Assembly (NCBI GenBank): GCA_900555045.1
Contig: USJW01000088.1
Coordinates: forward strand, 1-21,036
Reading direction: 5' to 3'
Origin: an uncultured Clostridium sp.
GTDB taxonomy: Bacteria > Bacillota > Clostridia > Lachnospirales > Lachnospiraceae
Length of the DNA stretch: 21,036 nt
The translations under genes and the position numbers were made by a program. Under the pieces are notes generated by a model. It was not told where the DNA came from. It saw only the letters and a program-made list of their open reading frames with translations, and made no database searches. This document shows, piece after piece, positions 13,732 to 21,036 of the stretch; within the stretch, counting starts at the first letter, position 1; each line of letters opens with the position of its first letter.

Positions 13732-13761
13732 GTATAAAACCATTTCAATCCGTACATCATT
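13732..13761 (+). promoter_or_regulatory. Sigma-G-type (forespore) promoter of sigG
   Basis: GTATA (13732-13736) and CATCATT (13755-13761) are separated by 18 nt. This fits the sigma-G consensus known from Bacillus (GHATR-N18-CATNNT-A/T) and suggests autoregulation. The T-rich flank could also hide a sigma-F-type promoter, but no better match was seen. Confidence 0.55.
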
Positions 13762-13837
13762 TCGTTATAGCAACCGGCCCGCACGGCTGTCCATTTTTTT
13801 GCCGCGCGGCCAAACGCAAACAGCGGAGGTAAGGATC

Positions 13838-14614
13838 ATGTCGGGTTACAAAGTGGAAATATGCGGCGTAAATACCGCCAAGCTGCCATTGTTGAGCAAC
13901 GAGGAGAAAGAAGAACTGTTTAAGCGGATCTTAGACGGCGACAAGGAGGCCAGGGAGCAGTATATCAAAGGGAATCTGCGCCTGGTACTGAGCGTGATCC
14001 AGCGTTTTTCCGGAAATCAGGAAAACATCGACGACCTGTTTCAGATCGGCTGCATCGGCCTGATCAAGGCCATTGACAACTTCGATATCACCCAGAATGT
14101 AAAGTTTTCCACCTACGCGGTCCCCATGATACTGGGGGAGGTGCGCCGCTATCTGCGGGACAACAATTCCATCCGCGTCAGCCGCTCCCTGCGGGACACC
14201 GCCTACAAGGCCATCTACACCCGCGAGCAGCTGACGCGCCTCAATTCCAGGGAGCCCACCCTGGCGGAGATCGCCCAGGAGATCGGTGTCTCCAAGGAGG
14301 ACATCACCTACGCACTGGACGCCATCCAGACCCCGGTGAGCCTCTATGAGCCGGTGTACACCGACGGCGGGGATCCCTTATATGTGATGGACCAGATCAG
14401 CGACAAGAAGAACCTGGAGGAGAACTGGGTGGAGGATCTATCCCTGGGGGAAGCCATGAAACGGCTCCCGGAACGGGAACGGCACATCATCGACATGCGG
14501 TTTTTCGAGGGAAAAACCCAGACCGAGGTGGCCGAGGAGATTCACATCAGCCAGGCCCAGGTGAGCCGCCTGGAGAAAAATGCCTTAAAGACCATGAAGG
14601 GCTATCTGAGCTGA
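13838..14614 (+). CDS. sigG: RNA polymerase sporulation sigma factor SigG
   Basis: This is the late forespore sigma factor, 258 residues from ATG 13838, close to the 260 of B. subtilis SigG. The start is supported by GGAGGT upstream and by the hallmark N-terminus YKVEICGVNTAKLP. Region 2 is NLRLVLSVIQRFSG through DDLFQIGCIGLIKAIDNFD and KFSTYAVPMILGEVRRYLRD. Region 3 includes IRVSRSLRDTAYKA. Region 4 has the helix-turn-helix KTQTEVAEEIHISQAQVSRLEK. The frame is open further upstream but that part shows no sigma-factor similarity. In many Clostridia sigG follows spoIIGA-sigE; here it follows coaX, separated by a terminator and its own sigma-G-like promoter. Confidence 0.95.
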   Translation: MSGYKVEICGVNTAKLPLLSNEEKEELFKRILDGDKEAREQYIKGNLRLVLSVIQRFSGNQENIDDLFQIGCIGLIKAIDNFDITQNVKFSTYAVPMILGEVRRYLRDNNSIRVSRSLRDTAYKAIYTREQLTRLNSREPTLAEIAQEIGVSKEDITYALDAIQTPVSLYEPVYTDGGDPLYVMDQISDKKNLEENWVEDLSLGEAMKRLPERERHIIDMRFFEGKTQTEVAEEIHISQAQVSRLEKNALKTMKGYLS

Positions 14615-14661
14615 AAATTTGTGCAGACTGTGAAACCGCGTACAGCGGCCGTACTTCGGAT

Positions 14662-14727
14662 CGGGCGGGAGGATGGGGAATTTTGCGCCGAAAATCGCAA
14701 AAACTTGTCCTCCCGCCCGCGGTTTTT
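14662..14727 (+). terminator. Large nested terminator after sigG
   Basis: CGGGCGGGAGGA (14662-14673) and TCCTCCCGCCCG (14708-14719) form a perfect 12-bp outer stem. The loop contains a second perfect 7-bp stem, TTTTGCG with CGCAAAA. CGG and then TTTTT follow. Confidence 0.8.
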
Positions 14728-14729
14728 CC

Positions 14730-14758
14730 TTGAAGACGGGTTCCGGATGTGTTACACT
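14730..14758 (+). promoter_or_regulatory. Sigma-A promoter of the NYN-LOTUS gene
   Basis: TTGAAG (14730-14735) and TACACT (14753-14758) are spaced 17 nt apart, directly after the sigG terminator. Transcription would begin about 50 nt before the ATG. Confidence 0.65.
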
Positions 14759-14816
14759 GTCTATGAATGAGATTTTTTTCCAGTCATTCAGACTATAGAA
14801 GAGAGAATACAAACAT

Positions 14817-15797
14817 ATGGATCAAAATGAACGCAGATTTGCAGTGTTAATCGACGCAGACAATGTCTCACCAAAGTACATCAAATACATCTTAGATGAA
14901 GTGTCCGACCAGGGTGTGGCTACCTACAAGCGCATCTACGGCGACTGGACGGACAACGAAAAGCGCAGCTGGAAGAACGTCCTTCTGGACTGGTCCGTCA
15001 ACCCCATCCAGCAGTACAGCTACACCACCGGCAAGAACGCCACGGACTCCGCCATGATCATCGACGCCATGGACATTCTGTACTCCGGGAACGTGGACGG
15101 CTTCTGCCTGGTATCCAGCGACTCCGACTTCACCAAGCTGGCCCAGCGCCTGCGCGAGGCCGGGATGTTCGTCATGGGCATCGGCGAGCAAAAGACCCCC
15201 AAGCCCTTTAGAACCGCCTGTGACACCTTCAAGCTCTTAGAGATCATCTCCTCCGAGGACGCCTCCGAGATCGTGGAGAACGTCAAGGGCCGCGGCCCCG
15301 TGGTCACCATCAAGGAGGACCCGGAGAACATCGCCGCCATCCAGAAGACCATCACCCCCACCGACGAGATCCAGAAGGCCATCTCCAAGCTTTTGATGGA
15401 GAACAACGGCGTCAACCAGCCCATCGGCCTGGCCCGTGTGGGGAACTTCCTGTCCAAGCGCTTCTCCGACTTCGACGTGCGAAACTACGGCTACTCCAAG
15501 CTGTCCACCTTCCTTGAGAGCCTCAACAACAGCGAATTCCAGCTGGTCAAGCTCCACGGCGGCTACTTCGTCCAGGAAAAGAGCGTCAGCGTCTCCAAAG
15601 CCGAGATCGAGACCGAGCTGATCCGCATTATCCGCGACTGCGGCGGCCACGTGGACAACCTAAGCATCGTCAACGACGAACTGCGCAAATCCTTCCCCGC
15701 CTTCGACGTCAAACAGTACGGCTTCAGCCGAATCTCCAGCTTCCTGCGCAGCTTCGGCAAATTCAAAATCAAGGACAACGCAGTGCAGCTCAAATAA
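14817..15797 (+). CDS. NYN-domain RNase-like protein with two OST-HTH/LOTUS domains
   Basis: This protein has 326 residues. Residues 1-145 are a LabA/DUF88-type NYN domain of the PIN-like nuclease fold. The acidic residues expected for metal-dependent RNA cleavage are present: Asp13 and Asp15 in LIDADN, Asp77 in NATDSAMIIDAMD, and Asp102 and Asp104 in VSSDSDF. Residues about 183-254 and 262-326 are two OST-HTH (LOTUS) winged-helix domains, each with the DFDVRNYGYSKLSTFL / AFDVKQYGFSRISSFL motif, a fold linked to RNA binding. The same NYN plus LOTUS combination occurs in animal MARF1, which destroys specific RNAs. A role in RNA decay or processing is inferred; the RNA target is unknown. It is transcribed alone, from its own promoter to a strong bidirectional terminator. 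The ribosome binding site (GAAGAGAG) is weak. Confidence 0.9.
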   Translation: MDQNERRFAVLIDADNVSPKYIKYILDEVSDQGVATYKRIYGDWTDNEKRSWKNVLLDWSVNPIQQYSYTTGKNATDSAMIIDAMDILYSGNVDGFCLVSSDSDFTKLAQRLREAGMFVMGIGEQKTPKPFRTACDTFKLLEIISSEDASEIVENVKGRGPVVTIKEDPENIAAIQKTITPTDEIQKAISKLLMENNGVNQPIGLARVGNFLSKRFSDFDVRNYGYSKLSTFLESLNNSEFQLVKLHGGYFVQEKSVSVSKAEIETELIRIIRDCGGHVDNLSIVNDELRKSFPAFDVKQYGFSRISSFLRSFGKFKIKDNAVQLK

Positions 15798-15821
15798 GTT
15801 CTTACTCGTCCCCGTCCAATC

Positions 15822-15892
15822 AAAAAGCGGGCGAAACGCTTTTCGTAATTGCATTTGATATGCTCATCGGAAAGCGTTTCGCCCGCTTTTTT
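15822..15892. terminator. Perfect bidirectional terminator between convergent operons
   Basis: The arms AAAAGCGGGCGAAACGCTTT (from 15823) and AAAGCGTTTCGCCCGCTTTT (from 15871) are perfect 20-bp complements. A-runs and T-runs flank both sides, so it can end the NYN transcript and the opposing TetR-MFS-ABC transcript. It also marks the change to more AT-rich sequence. Confidence 0.92.
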
Positions 15893-15989
15893 ATGTCTGA
15901 CAGCCCCGGGACAGGTTGGCCTAAGGCTTGGTACTGCCTTTCAATGCGGATTGCCCTTGAGTGGAATACTGTTTTCGATTCTCTTTCTA

Positions 15990-16748
15990 CTAAATACCGA
16001 TTTTGCTCATTTGCTCCATGATCGTTTCTGCCCGCGCTGCATAATCAGGTATCTTCTCCCTGCCAAATGTAAGTTGACTGACAATCTTGCCATCCTTCAT
16101 GAAAAGTACGCGGTTTGTTCTGGCCGCTACAAGGACATCATGTGTGACCAGAAAAACGGCGGTCCCCGCTCTGTATATCTGTTCAAAAAGTTCCATGACT
16201 TCCTGTGCTGACTTGGAGTTCAAGGCGCCGGTAGGTTCATCTCCAAAAACGATTTCCGGATCGCCCATAAGTGCCCGGCAGATACCTGCACGCTGGAGCT
16301 GGCCGCCGGACACCTGGGTGATCTCCCGCTCCTCCAGCCCCTCAATCCCCATCTGTTTCATCAGAGCTTTTGCTTTCTTCGTAAGTGCCCTGACGTTTTT
16401 TCTGTTATCCCGCACCACGGGCAGGATCAGGTTGTCTAAAATATTGAGATTTTTCAGTAAGGTTGGCTGCTGAAAAACAAAGCCCATTTTCTTCCGGCGT
16501 AAATCCGACAGTTCTTCGTCCTGCATCCCGGACAGCTCTTTTCCATGAAAATAGACAGCGCCGCCGTCGATGTTGTCCATCCCGCTGAGCGCATACAAAA
16601 GCGTGGACTTCCCGGAACCCGAAGGACCCATGACCGACAAAAATTCTCCTTCACGGACCTCAAGAGAAACGCGGTCCAGCACATTGACCTTTTCATTTCC
16701 CGCGCCAAAGGACTTTACAATTTCTTTTCCATCTAATAAAAGCTCCAT
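15990..16748 (-). CDS. ABC transporter ATP-binding protein (MacB/LolD type)
   Basis: This is the ATPase partner of the adjacent FtsX-type permease, 252 residues from ATG 16748. That start is set by an AAAGGAG site 5 nt upstream and by a 2-nt gap after the permease stop; the longer open frame upstream is permease sequence in another frame. Motifs are Walker A GPSGSGKST (41-49), Q-loop FQQ (92-94), signature VSGGQ (146-150), Walker B EIVFGDEPTGALNSKS (165-180) and switch His203. The GALxSKS form is typical of the lipoprotein/antimicrobial-peptide/macrolide mechanotransport group (LolD, MacB, BceA). The family uses ATP to move lipophilic or peptide substrates; the substrate here is unknown. It is the last gene of its operon. 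Confidence 0.93.
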   Translation of the reverse strand: MELLLDGKEIVKSFGAGNEKVNVLDRVSLEVREGEFLSVMGPSGSGKSTLLYALSGMDNIDGGAVYFHGKELSGMQDEELSDLRRKKMGFVFQQPTLLKNLNILDNLILPVVRDNRKNVRALTKKAKALMKQMGIEGLEEREITQVSGGQLQRAGICRALMGDPEIVFGDEPTGALNSKSAQEVMELFEQIYRAGTAVFLVTHDVLVAARTNRVLFMKDGKIVSQLTFGREKIPDYAARAETIMEQMSKIGI

Positions 16749-16750
16749 TT

Positions 16751-19069
16751 TTACTCCTTTATGAATTGGGAAATGAGCAGCCTTCCCGCATTTTTTGCAC
16801 CGTGGATTGCGGCAATGGCTGCTGTGAGAAGCAGGATTGCCGGTGATAAAACATAAGCGGACAGGTGATTGACCTGAAAGCGGAATGCCGCCGCCCCCAA
16901 CGATGCAATCGCTGCGCCCGCCATTCGTTCGCCCAGCGTTCCCGCCAGTACTGTTCCGAGTACGATCCCCACCGCCATCACAGCACATATCCGCCAAACA
17001 TACTGCCTTGTAATATCAGAATCGGTAAAGCCGAGGGATTTCAGGACGGCAATGGAATACCGGTCTTTTGTGGTCAGGAGCTTCATAAACAGGAGGGTTA
17101 CCAGCAGCGTAACCGCAACCGCCGCCACTGCGGCCGCCAGGCCCGCAGCTCTCACAGAGTCCAACGTCTGTCCAAATGTCTGGGCAATATACGAATCGAC
17201 GCCCGATACCTTAGCATAGGAAAAACGATGTTCATATCGGGAAACGCTCTCGGGCAGCAGGCTCTCATCTTCCACATCCGCGCAGATTGTGCTGAAGATT
17301 GCCTCACCGGCACCGCCCCGGAAGGCCGCCTTGGCGGTTTTTCCTCCATTTGTAATGTCGGAATAGATGCCGCACACCATCAGTTCCTTTTCACCGTCCC
17401 CGGTCAGAAGCGTGATGCGATCTCCCACCTGTTTTCCCAGTTCTTCGGCGTACAAAACGGAAAGGGCTATGTCCTGATCCGATTTCGGCAGTGTTCCTTC
17501 CGTATACTGAACCGGGAAAACTGCGTGGTTTCCCAGCTCCACCTTCATGTTTTCCATCGCTCCATTTTCAAGCCTCATCCGGTAAAGCCTTGTGGTAAAA
17601 ACCGCATACTTTTGAATTCCCGGATCATTCGCCAAATCCCGGACAATCTCTCCCACTTTTTCTTCAATACGTTCCGTCTGCTGGATGTCCAGCCGGAGAT
17701 CACAGGCACCAATGCCCAGATTGATTACAAAGTCACTTCTGGAGATGGTATTGTATAGATTCTGCGGCACCACCAGGATAAAACAGGCCAGGATTGCGGT
17801 TATCAGCATTGTCAGGTACAGACGCTTTCTGGCGAACACGTCCTTTAGCCCCAGAAACAGGTTAATGTTTATAACCTTGTTCTCCGACAGCCGGAATGCT
17901 CTTGTCCTGCCGGGTTCCTCCTGGGCGGCTCCTGTGCGGATCGCCTGTGCCGCCGATATGTTCCGGAATCTCTTCAGGATGCGGTTCACACAAAAGAGGA
18001 GGAATAAAAACAGGAAAAAATCTCCCACCAGGCCCAGAAATAAGGCTTCCGCGCTGCTGCCCCCATTTCCAAAGTTCAAACGAATCCCTTTCAAGAGCGG
18101 TTTTTGAAATAGGAGCGACAGCAGAAATCCGCTCATACATCCTGCCCCTGCCAGGGCGGCGTAGATCGAGAGATAAACACGCCGAATATCAGACACCCGC
18201 ATCCCAATCGCCTTCATGACACCGATCTCCCGATAGTCATCCTCAATTTTTGCGAGAAGGGTAAATCGGATACACAACAGGGCAATCAGAATCACAAGGA
18301 CACTGACCAGTCCGACAAGCGCGATCATGATACCGTCGGAGACGGCGCTGATCATCCGAAACAGCGGCCAGGTGACAGTGGCTCCGCTCGAGGGCATCCC
18401 AGCCGCCTGGTAGGCCGCCTCAAATTCCCCCAGATCGGATAAATTTTTTAGTCGGAATTCAATCAGATATTCCACCGTGCCGGACGATTTCAGCCGCTCA
18501 TAGTCGCCTTCGCTTACCAGAAAACGCTTAGACGAGGCCAGGGAGGAATTCATCTGGGAGTCTCTGATAAATCCCGCCACCACAAAAGCATTTTCACCAA
18601 TTAGCACCGTATCTCCCAGCTTGGCTGTCTGATCCCGGTAATAACAGATTGGCAAATAGATTTCGCCATCGTGGGGATCGACCGGTCTGTTTTCCAGGTC
18701 AAGGAGAAAGTCGAATTTTTTACTCTGCGTGCTAAATCCATTGTCCTGTACGTTTCCGGCGAGAGAGCTTCCATCGATAACGATTTTTTCATTCTCCACA
18801 TTGAGAAACTCCAAGACCTGGTACTGTTCCATGCGTGGGTCCTCTTTCGCAAAGCGCCCGATCTGCTCCATATTTACCTCGCCGGTATGCATCTGCATAA
18901 AATGGGGCGTCTTGGCCGTCTCCATAAGCTGATCGATTGAGCCGAGGAGGTGAACGGCAAGGACGGCCGCCAGTGACAGCAGCATAGCGGCAGTGGCAAT
19001 GAACAGCGCAGTGGTGATGGACACCACAGTATTTTTAGAAAGATCTCTCCAGATTATTTTATGGTTCAT
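16751..19069 (-). CDS. FtsX-family ABC transporter permease (two FtsX domains)
   Basis: This membrane partner of the ATPase has 772 residues from ATG 19069, which has GGAGG 5 nt upstream; the GTG two codons earlier is less likely. Topology is about eight spans in two 4-span FtsX units. Span 1 is at about 15-43, followed by a large extracytoplasmic domain to about 238. Spans 2-4 follow between 243 and 366, span 5 is at about 416-438, a second extracellular domain comes next, and three spans lie near the C-terminus. Each half carries the cytoplasmic coupling motif (REIGVMKAIGM near 280-290; SIAVLKSLGF in the second half). The family does not usually transport through a channel but transmits ATP-driven motion to outer-face domains. 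It overlaps the MFS gene by 11 nt. Confidence 0.92.
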   Translation of the reverse strand: MNHKIIWRDLSKNTVVSITTALFIATAAMLLSLAAVLAVHLLGSIDQLMETAKTPHFMQMHTGEVNMEQIGRFAKEDPRMEQYQVLEFLNVENEKIVIDGSSLAGNVQDNGFSTQSKKFDFLLDLENRPVDPHDGEIYLPICYYRDQTAKLGDTVLIGENAFVVAGFIRDSQMNSSLASSKRFLVSEGDYERLKSSGTVEYLIEFRLKNLSDLGEFEAAYQAAGMPSSGATVTWPLFRMISAVSDGIMIALVGLVSVLVILIALLCIRFTLLAKIEDDYREIGVMKAIGMRVSDIRRVYLSIYAALAGAGCMSGFLLSLLFQKPLLKGIRLNFGNGGSSAEALFLGLVGDFFLFLFLLFCVNRILKRFRNISAAQAIRTGAAQEEPGRTRAFRLSENKVININLFLGLKDVFARKRLYLTMLITAILACFILVVPQNLYNTISRSDFVINLGIGACDLRLDIQQTERIEEKVGEIVRDLANDPGIQKYAVFTTRLYRMRLENGAMENMKVELGNHAVFPVQYTEGTLPKSDQDIALSVLYAEELGKQVGDRITLLTGDGEKELMVCGIYSDITNGGKTAKAAFRGGAGEAIFSTICADVEDESLLPESVSRYEHRFSYAKVSGVDSYIAQTFGQTLDSVRAAGLAAAVAAVAVTLLVTLLFMKLLTTKDRYSIAVLKSLGFTDSDITRQYVWRICAVMAVGIVLGTVLAGTLGERMAGAAIASLGAAAFRFQVNHLSAYVLSPAILLLTAAIAAIHGAKNAGRLLISQFIKE

Positions 19070-20351
19070 CGACACCTCCGCATTCCAGCCTGCGGATAGG
19101 TTTTATACCTGCGAGGCTCACAGCGGTGACACACAGAAGCAGTCCCGCAACTACAATAAGAAAACCGATGCCCCTTCCTGCCCCAGTTCCAAGAAGCTTC
19201 CCCACACTTTCCGCCAGCAGCCCGTCCGGGAGCAGCAGAGGGGTAAACACATAGTCCGCCAGGATACCGGAAATCGCATAAGCAGCCACATATCCAAGCT
19301 GGGAGATTAACCCGACCAGTCCCCAGACACGCCCCTGAATCTGATTATCAATGTTTGTGCGGATCAGGCAGTCGATGCCGGTGTTGGCAAATGGCAGCAT
19401 GGCAAAGAAGAAAAAGCCGGATACACCAATCAAAACAATATTGGGCCGCAGGCCGAAGAACGCCATAAATACCCCTGCTCCAAACAGAGAGAGCGTAAGC
19501 AGCCGGACATAGCCTTTTTTTATCGGAACACTTCCCAGTACAAAGCTGGACACCAGCATTCCAAGCGCAATTACAGTCATCAAGGTTCCCAACACGGCGC
19601 TGCTGGTAAAGCTGAGTACCATGGGGGAGGCCAGCGTCTGGATAACTCCCAGGCTGAAGGTAATCAACGAGCCCATGAGCACCAGGAGGAGAATCCCCTT
19701 ATTTGCGGTCAGCCCTGCCCATCCATCCCTCAGCTCAGAAAGAAGGGCCATTTTCGGCTGAGGAGCAACCCCTGCCAGGCCCTTCCGAACCGCCAGGGTC
19801 GTGGAAACAGTCACAAAAAAGGTGCAGATGTCTATGATAAGTAAGAGGCGAATGTCCGCGATACCTAACAGGAATCCCGCCAGAATCGGGGACAGCAGGT
19901 ACTTGGCCGACCCCGCCAGCTGTACCAGCCCGCTGGCTTTGCTGAATTGCTCCTGGGTGAGAAGGTCCGTGATCGTCGATTTGTATGCCGGCTCCAAAAG
20001 AGAGGCAAAGACAGAACTGATGCTGACTCCCACACAAATTTGCCATACCTGGGCCTCTCCGCGCATGAGGCAGAACAGAATAAACAGCAGCCCCACAGCA
20101 GACAAGCTGTCCCCCATAACCATCAGGATTCTGCGGTCGTAGTGATCCGCTAATACCCCGGCAGGGGCGCTAAGAAGCAGCGATGGCAGAAAGGCAAGCA
20201 GAGTGACCAGAGCCATCAGGGACGCTTTTCCAGTCTGCTGAAAGATATAAACACCCAGGCCAAAGGAGGTCAGTCCGCTTCCCACAGAGGAGACAAAATC
20301 CCCCGACCACAGGAGCAAAAATTTTTGAAAGGACTTTCCAGTATTATTCAT
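19059..20351 (-). CDS. MFS exporter (MefA/MFS_3-like)
   Basis: This major facilitator transporter has 430 residues from ATG 20351, which overlaps the TetR stop by 8 nt; the frame upstream belongs to TetR sequence. About 12 membrane spans are predicted. The N-terminus (FQKFLLLWSGDFVSSVGSGLTSFGLGVYIFQ) and the motif A loop GVLADHYDRRILM are typical of the macrolide/enterobactin-type exporters of the MFS_3 group. The second half has a shorter motif A-like loop (GSVPIKKGYVR). Drug or metabolite efflux is the family role, but the substrate is not evident. Its ribosome binding site is weak, so expression probably depends on coupling to TetR translation. Confidence 0.9.
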   Translation of the reverse strand: MNNTGKSFQKFLLLWSGDFVSSVGSGLTSFGLGVYIFQQTGKASLMALVTLLAFLPSLLLSAPAGVLADHYDRRILMVMGDSLSAVGLLFILFCLMRGEAQVWQICVGVSISSVFASLLEPAYKSTITDLLTQEQFSKASGLVQLAGSAKYLLSPILAGFLLGIADIRLLLIIDICTFFVTVSTTLAVRKGLAGVAPQPKMALLSELRDGWAGLTANKGILLLVLMGSLITFSLGVIQTLASPMVLSFTSSAVLGTLMTVIALGMLVSSFVLGSVPIKKGYVRLLTLSLFGAGVFMAFFGLRPNIVLIGVSGFFFFAMLPFANTGIDCLIRTNIDNQIQGRVWGLVGLISQLGYVAAYAISGILADYVFTPLLLPDGLLAESVGKLLGTGAGRGIGFLIVVAGLLLCVTAVSLAGIKPIRRLECGGVDEP

Positions 20352-20991
20352 TTTGCTCACCGCGCCCAACCATCTGCAAGATAAAATCAAAGCGTCCCTG
20401 TTCTACTCCCAGAAGTCTTTCCATATGAAACACAAACGCCTGAATGCGATGCAGACGGTCCTCCGCTGTGAGTTCAATGAACCCGTCGTCCAATACAGTA
20501 GTCAGGTAGACCACCGCTAATTCCATACATTCCAAGGGATGCGGCGTATCAAAAAGTCCCTGCTCAATTCCATCCTTTATAACAATTGTCAAAATGGGCG
20601 GAACTTCTTTGATAATGATTTGTTTTGATTTCTGGTGCATCAGTGCGTTTTGAGGTTTATGGAGATGCTCAATCATTTCTTTCCCTCCAGTACCTTCTGT
20701 TTCCTCCAGCTTCAGCGCCAGGATGACCCGCAGTATACGCTCCCTGACCGGGATACTGTGATCCTCGGCTGCGTGCCTGGCCGCAGTAAGCATACGCTCA
20801 CTCTGCCTTTCAATGATCGCATCCATAATGGCCTCTTTTGATTTGAAATGATGGTAGAGCGTACCTTTGGCAATCCCCACCGCCTCCAATATGTCATTGG
20901 TGCTGGTATGATCAAATCCCTTTTCTGCGAATAATGCAGCCGCTGCATCCAATATCTCATTCTCATGCGGAATGTGGGGTGAAGGCAACAA
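20344..20991 (-). CDS. TetR/AcrR-family transcriptional regulator (start uncertain)
   Basis: This is the probable local repressor of the exporter operon. Residues about 10-55 form the TetR DNA-binding domain: ILDAAAALFAEKGFDHTSTNDILEAVGIAKGTLYHHFKSKEAI. The rest is a helical ligand-binding domain of normal size. From the TTG at 20991 the protein is 215 residues, but no ribosome binding site precedes that codon. The frame stays open to the window edge at 21036 without a better start, so the true N-terminus may lie outside the window. The segment before the domain (LLPSPHIPHENE) is Pro/His-rich rather than the basic stretch common in relatives. It overlaps the MFS start by 8 nt. Its own operator would lie outside this window. 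Confidence 0.87.
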   Translation of the reverse strand: MLPSPHIPHENEILDAAAALFAEKGFDHTSTNDILEAVGIAKGTLYHHFKSKEAIMDAIIERQSERMLTAARHAAEDHSIPVRERILRVILALKLEETEGTGGKEMIEHLHKPQNALMHQKSKQIIIKEVPPILTIVIKDGIEQGLFDTPHPLECMELAVVYLTTVLDDGFIELTAEDRLHRIQAFVFHMERLLGVEQGRFDFILQMVGRGEQNE

Positions 20992-21036
20992 GCCCGGGCA
21001 TGATTTCAGCGCTTTTACAAGGTCATCCGCCGGCTT

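Noticed and set aside
13676..13837. N-terminal extension of SigG
   Set aside because: The frame is open, but it crosses the coaX terminator tail and the sigma-G promoter. SigG homology and the GGAGGT site start at 13838.
15849..16211. 120-codon plus-strand frame between the NYN gene and the ABC ATPase
   Set aside because: It begins inside the bidirectional terminator and runs antisense through the end of the ATPase gene; no ribosome binding site or domain.
16749..16997. N-terminal extension of the ABC ATPase
   Set aside because: The extra roughly 83 residues come from permease DNA read in another frame. A strong AAAGGAG site marks the ATG at 16748 as the start.
16865..17758. 297-codon plus-strand frame opposite the FtsX permease
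   Set aside because: It is antisense to a gene with clear membrane-domain coding, with no promoter, ribosome binding site or recognisable domain.

Overview
The window reads as chromosomal DNA of a GC-rich, spore-forming member of the Clostridia, most likely Lachnospiraceae-like. This rests on a clear sporulation sigma factor (sigma-G), a YlmC/YmxH-family sporulation protein, a Firmicute-type PepV dipeptidase, type III pantothenate kinase, and strong AGGAGG-type ribosome binding sites throughout. The genus is not claimed. No tRNA, rRNA, CRISPR array or insertion sequence was seen.

Layout. 1-1573 (+): a small conserved partner gene and a Y-family DNA polymerase, translationally coupled by a GTGA overlap. 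1598-4432 (-): a 31-residue single-membrane-span peptide, a YlmC/YmxH PRC-barrel protein, a DUF975 membrane protein and a DUF4190 protein with a long Gln/Gly/Tyr/Pro repeat domain. 4691-7837 (-): a methionine ABC importer operon (metN-metI-metQ) behind its own promoter, a methionine-rich leader peptide and an intrinsic terminator. 7874-12717 (-): pepV, yqeY, prfC and coaBC. 12816-15797 (+): coaX (divergent from coaBC), sigG with a sigma-G-type promoter, and a NYN-domain RNase-like protein with two OST-HTH/LOTUS domains. A perfect 20-bp bidirectional terminator at 15822-15892 closes this block. 15990-21036 (-): TetR regulator, MFS exporter, two-FtsX-domain ABC permease and ABC ATPase as a tight overlapping operon, visibly more AT-rich than the rest and possibly acquired.

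The most striking element is the metNIQ leader at 7560-7837. A near-consensus promoter (TTGACA-N17-TATCTT) is followed by an AGGAGG site and a 28-codon ORF with 8 Met codons, including M7, M9, M11, M13, M14, M17 and M19, then Cys-Cys. About 60 nt later comes a 14-bp hairpin with a U-rich tail just before metN. This is the architecture of a ribosome-mediated transcription attenuator sensing charged elongator tRNA-Met. Clostridial methionine genes are usually controlled by SAM (S-box) or T-box riboswitches, and neither is visible here. A 7-nt segment of the leader ORF is exactly complementary to the 3' arm of the terminator and overlaps codons a terminating ribosome would cover.

Coenzyme A synthesis is represented by coaX (pantothenate phosphorylation) and coaBC (the next two steps), transcribed divergently from one 98-bp intergenic region. 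Other points of interest are two possible alternative RNA structures before prfC, a tandem 33/34-bp repeat between metI and metQ, a promoter whose -35 box lies in the metQ terminator tail, and a possible SOS operator cut by the left edge of the window.
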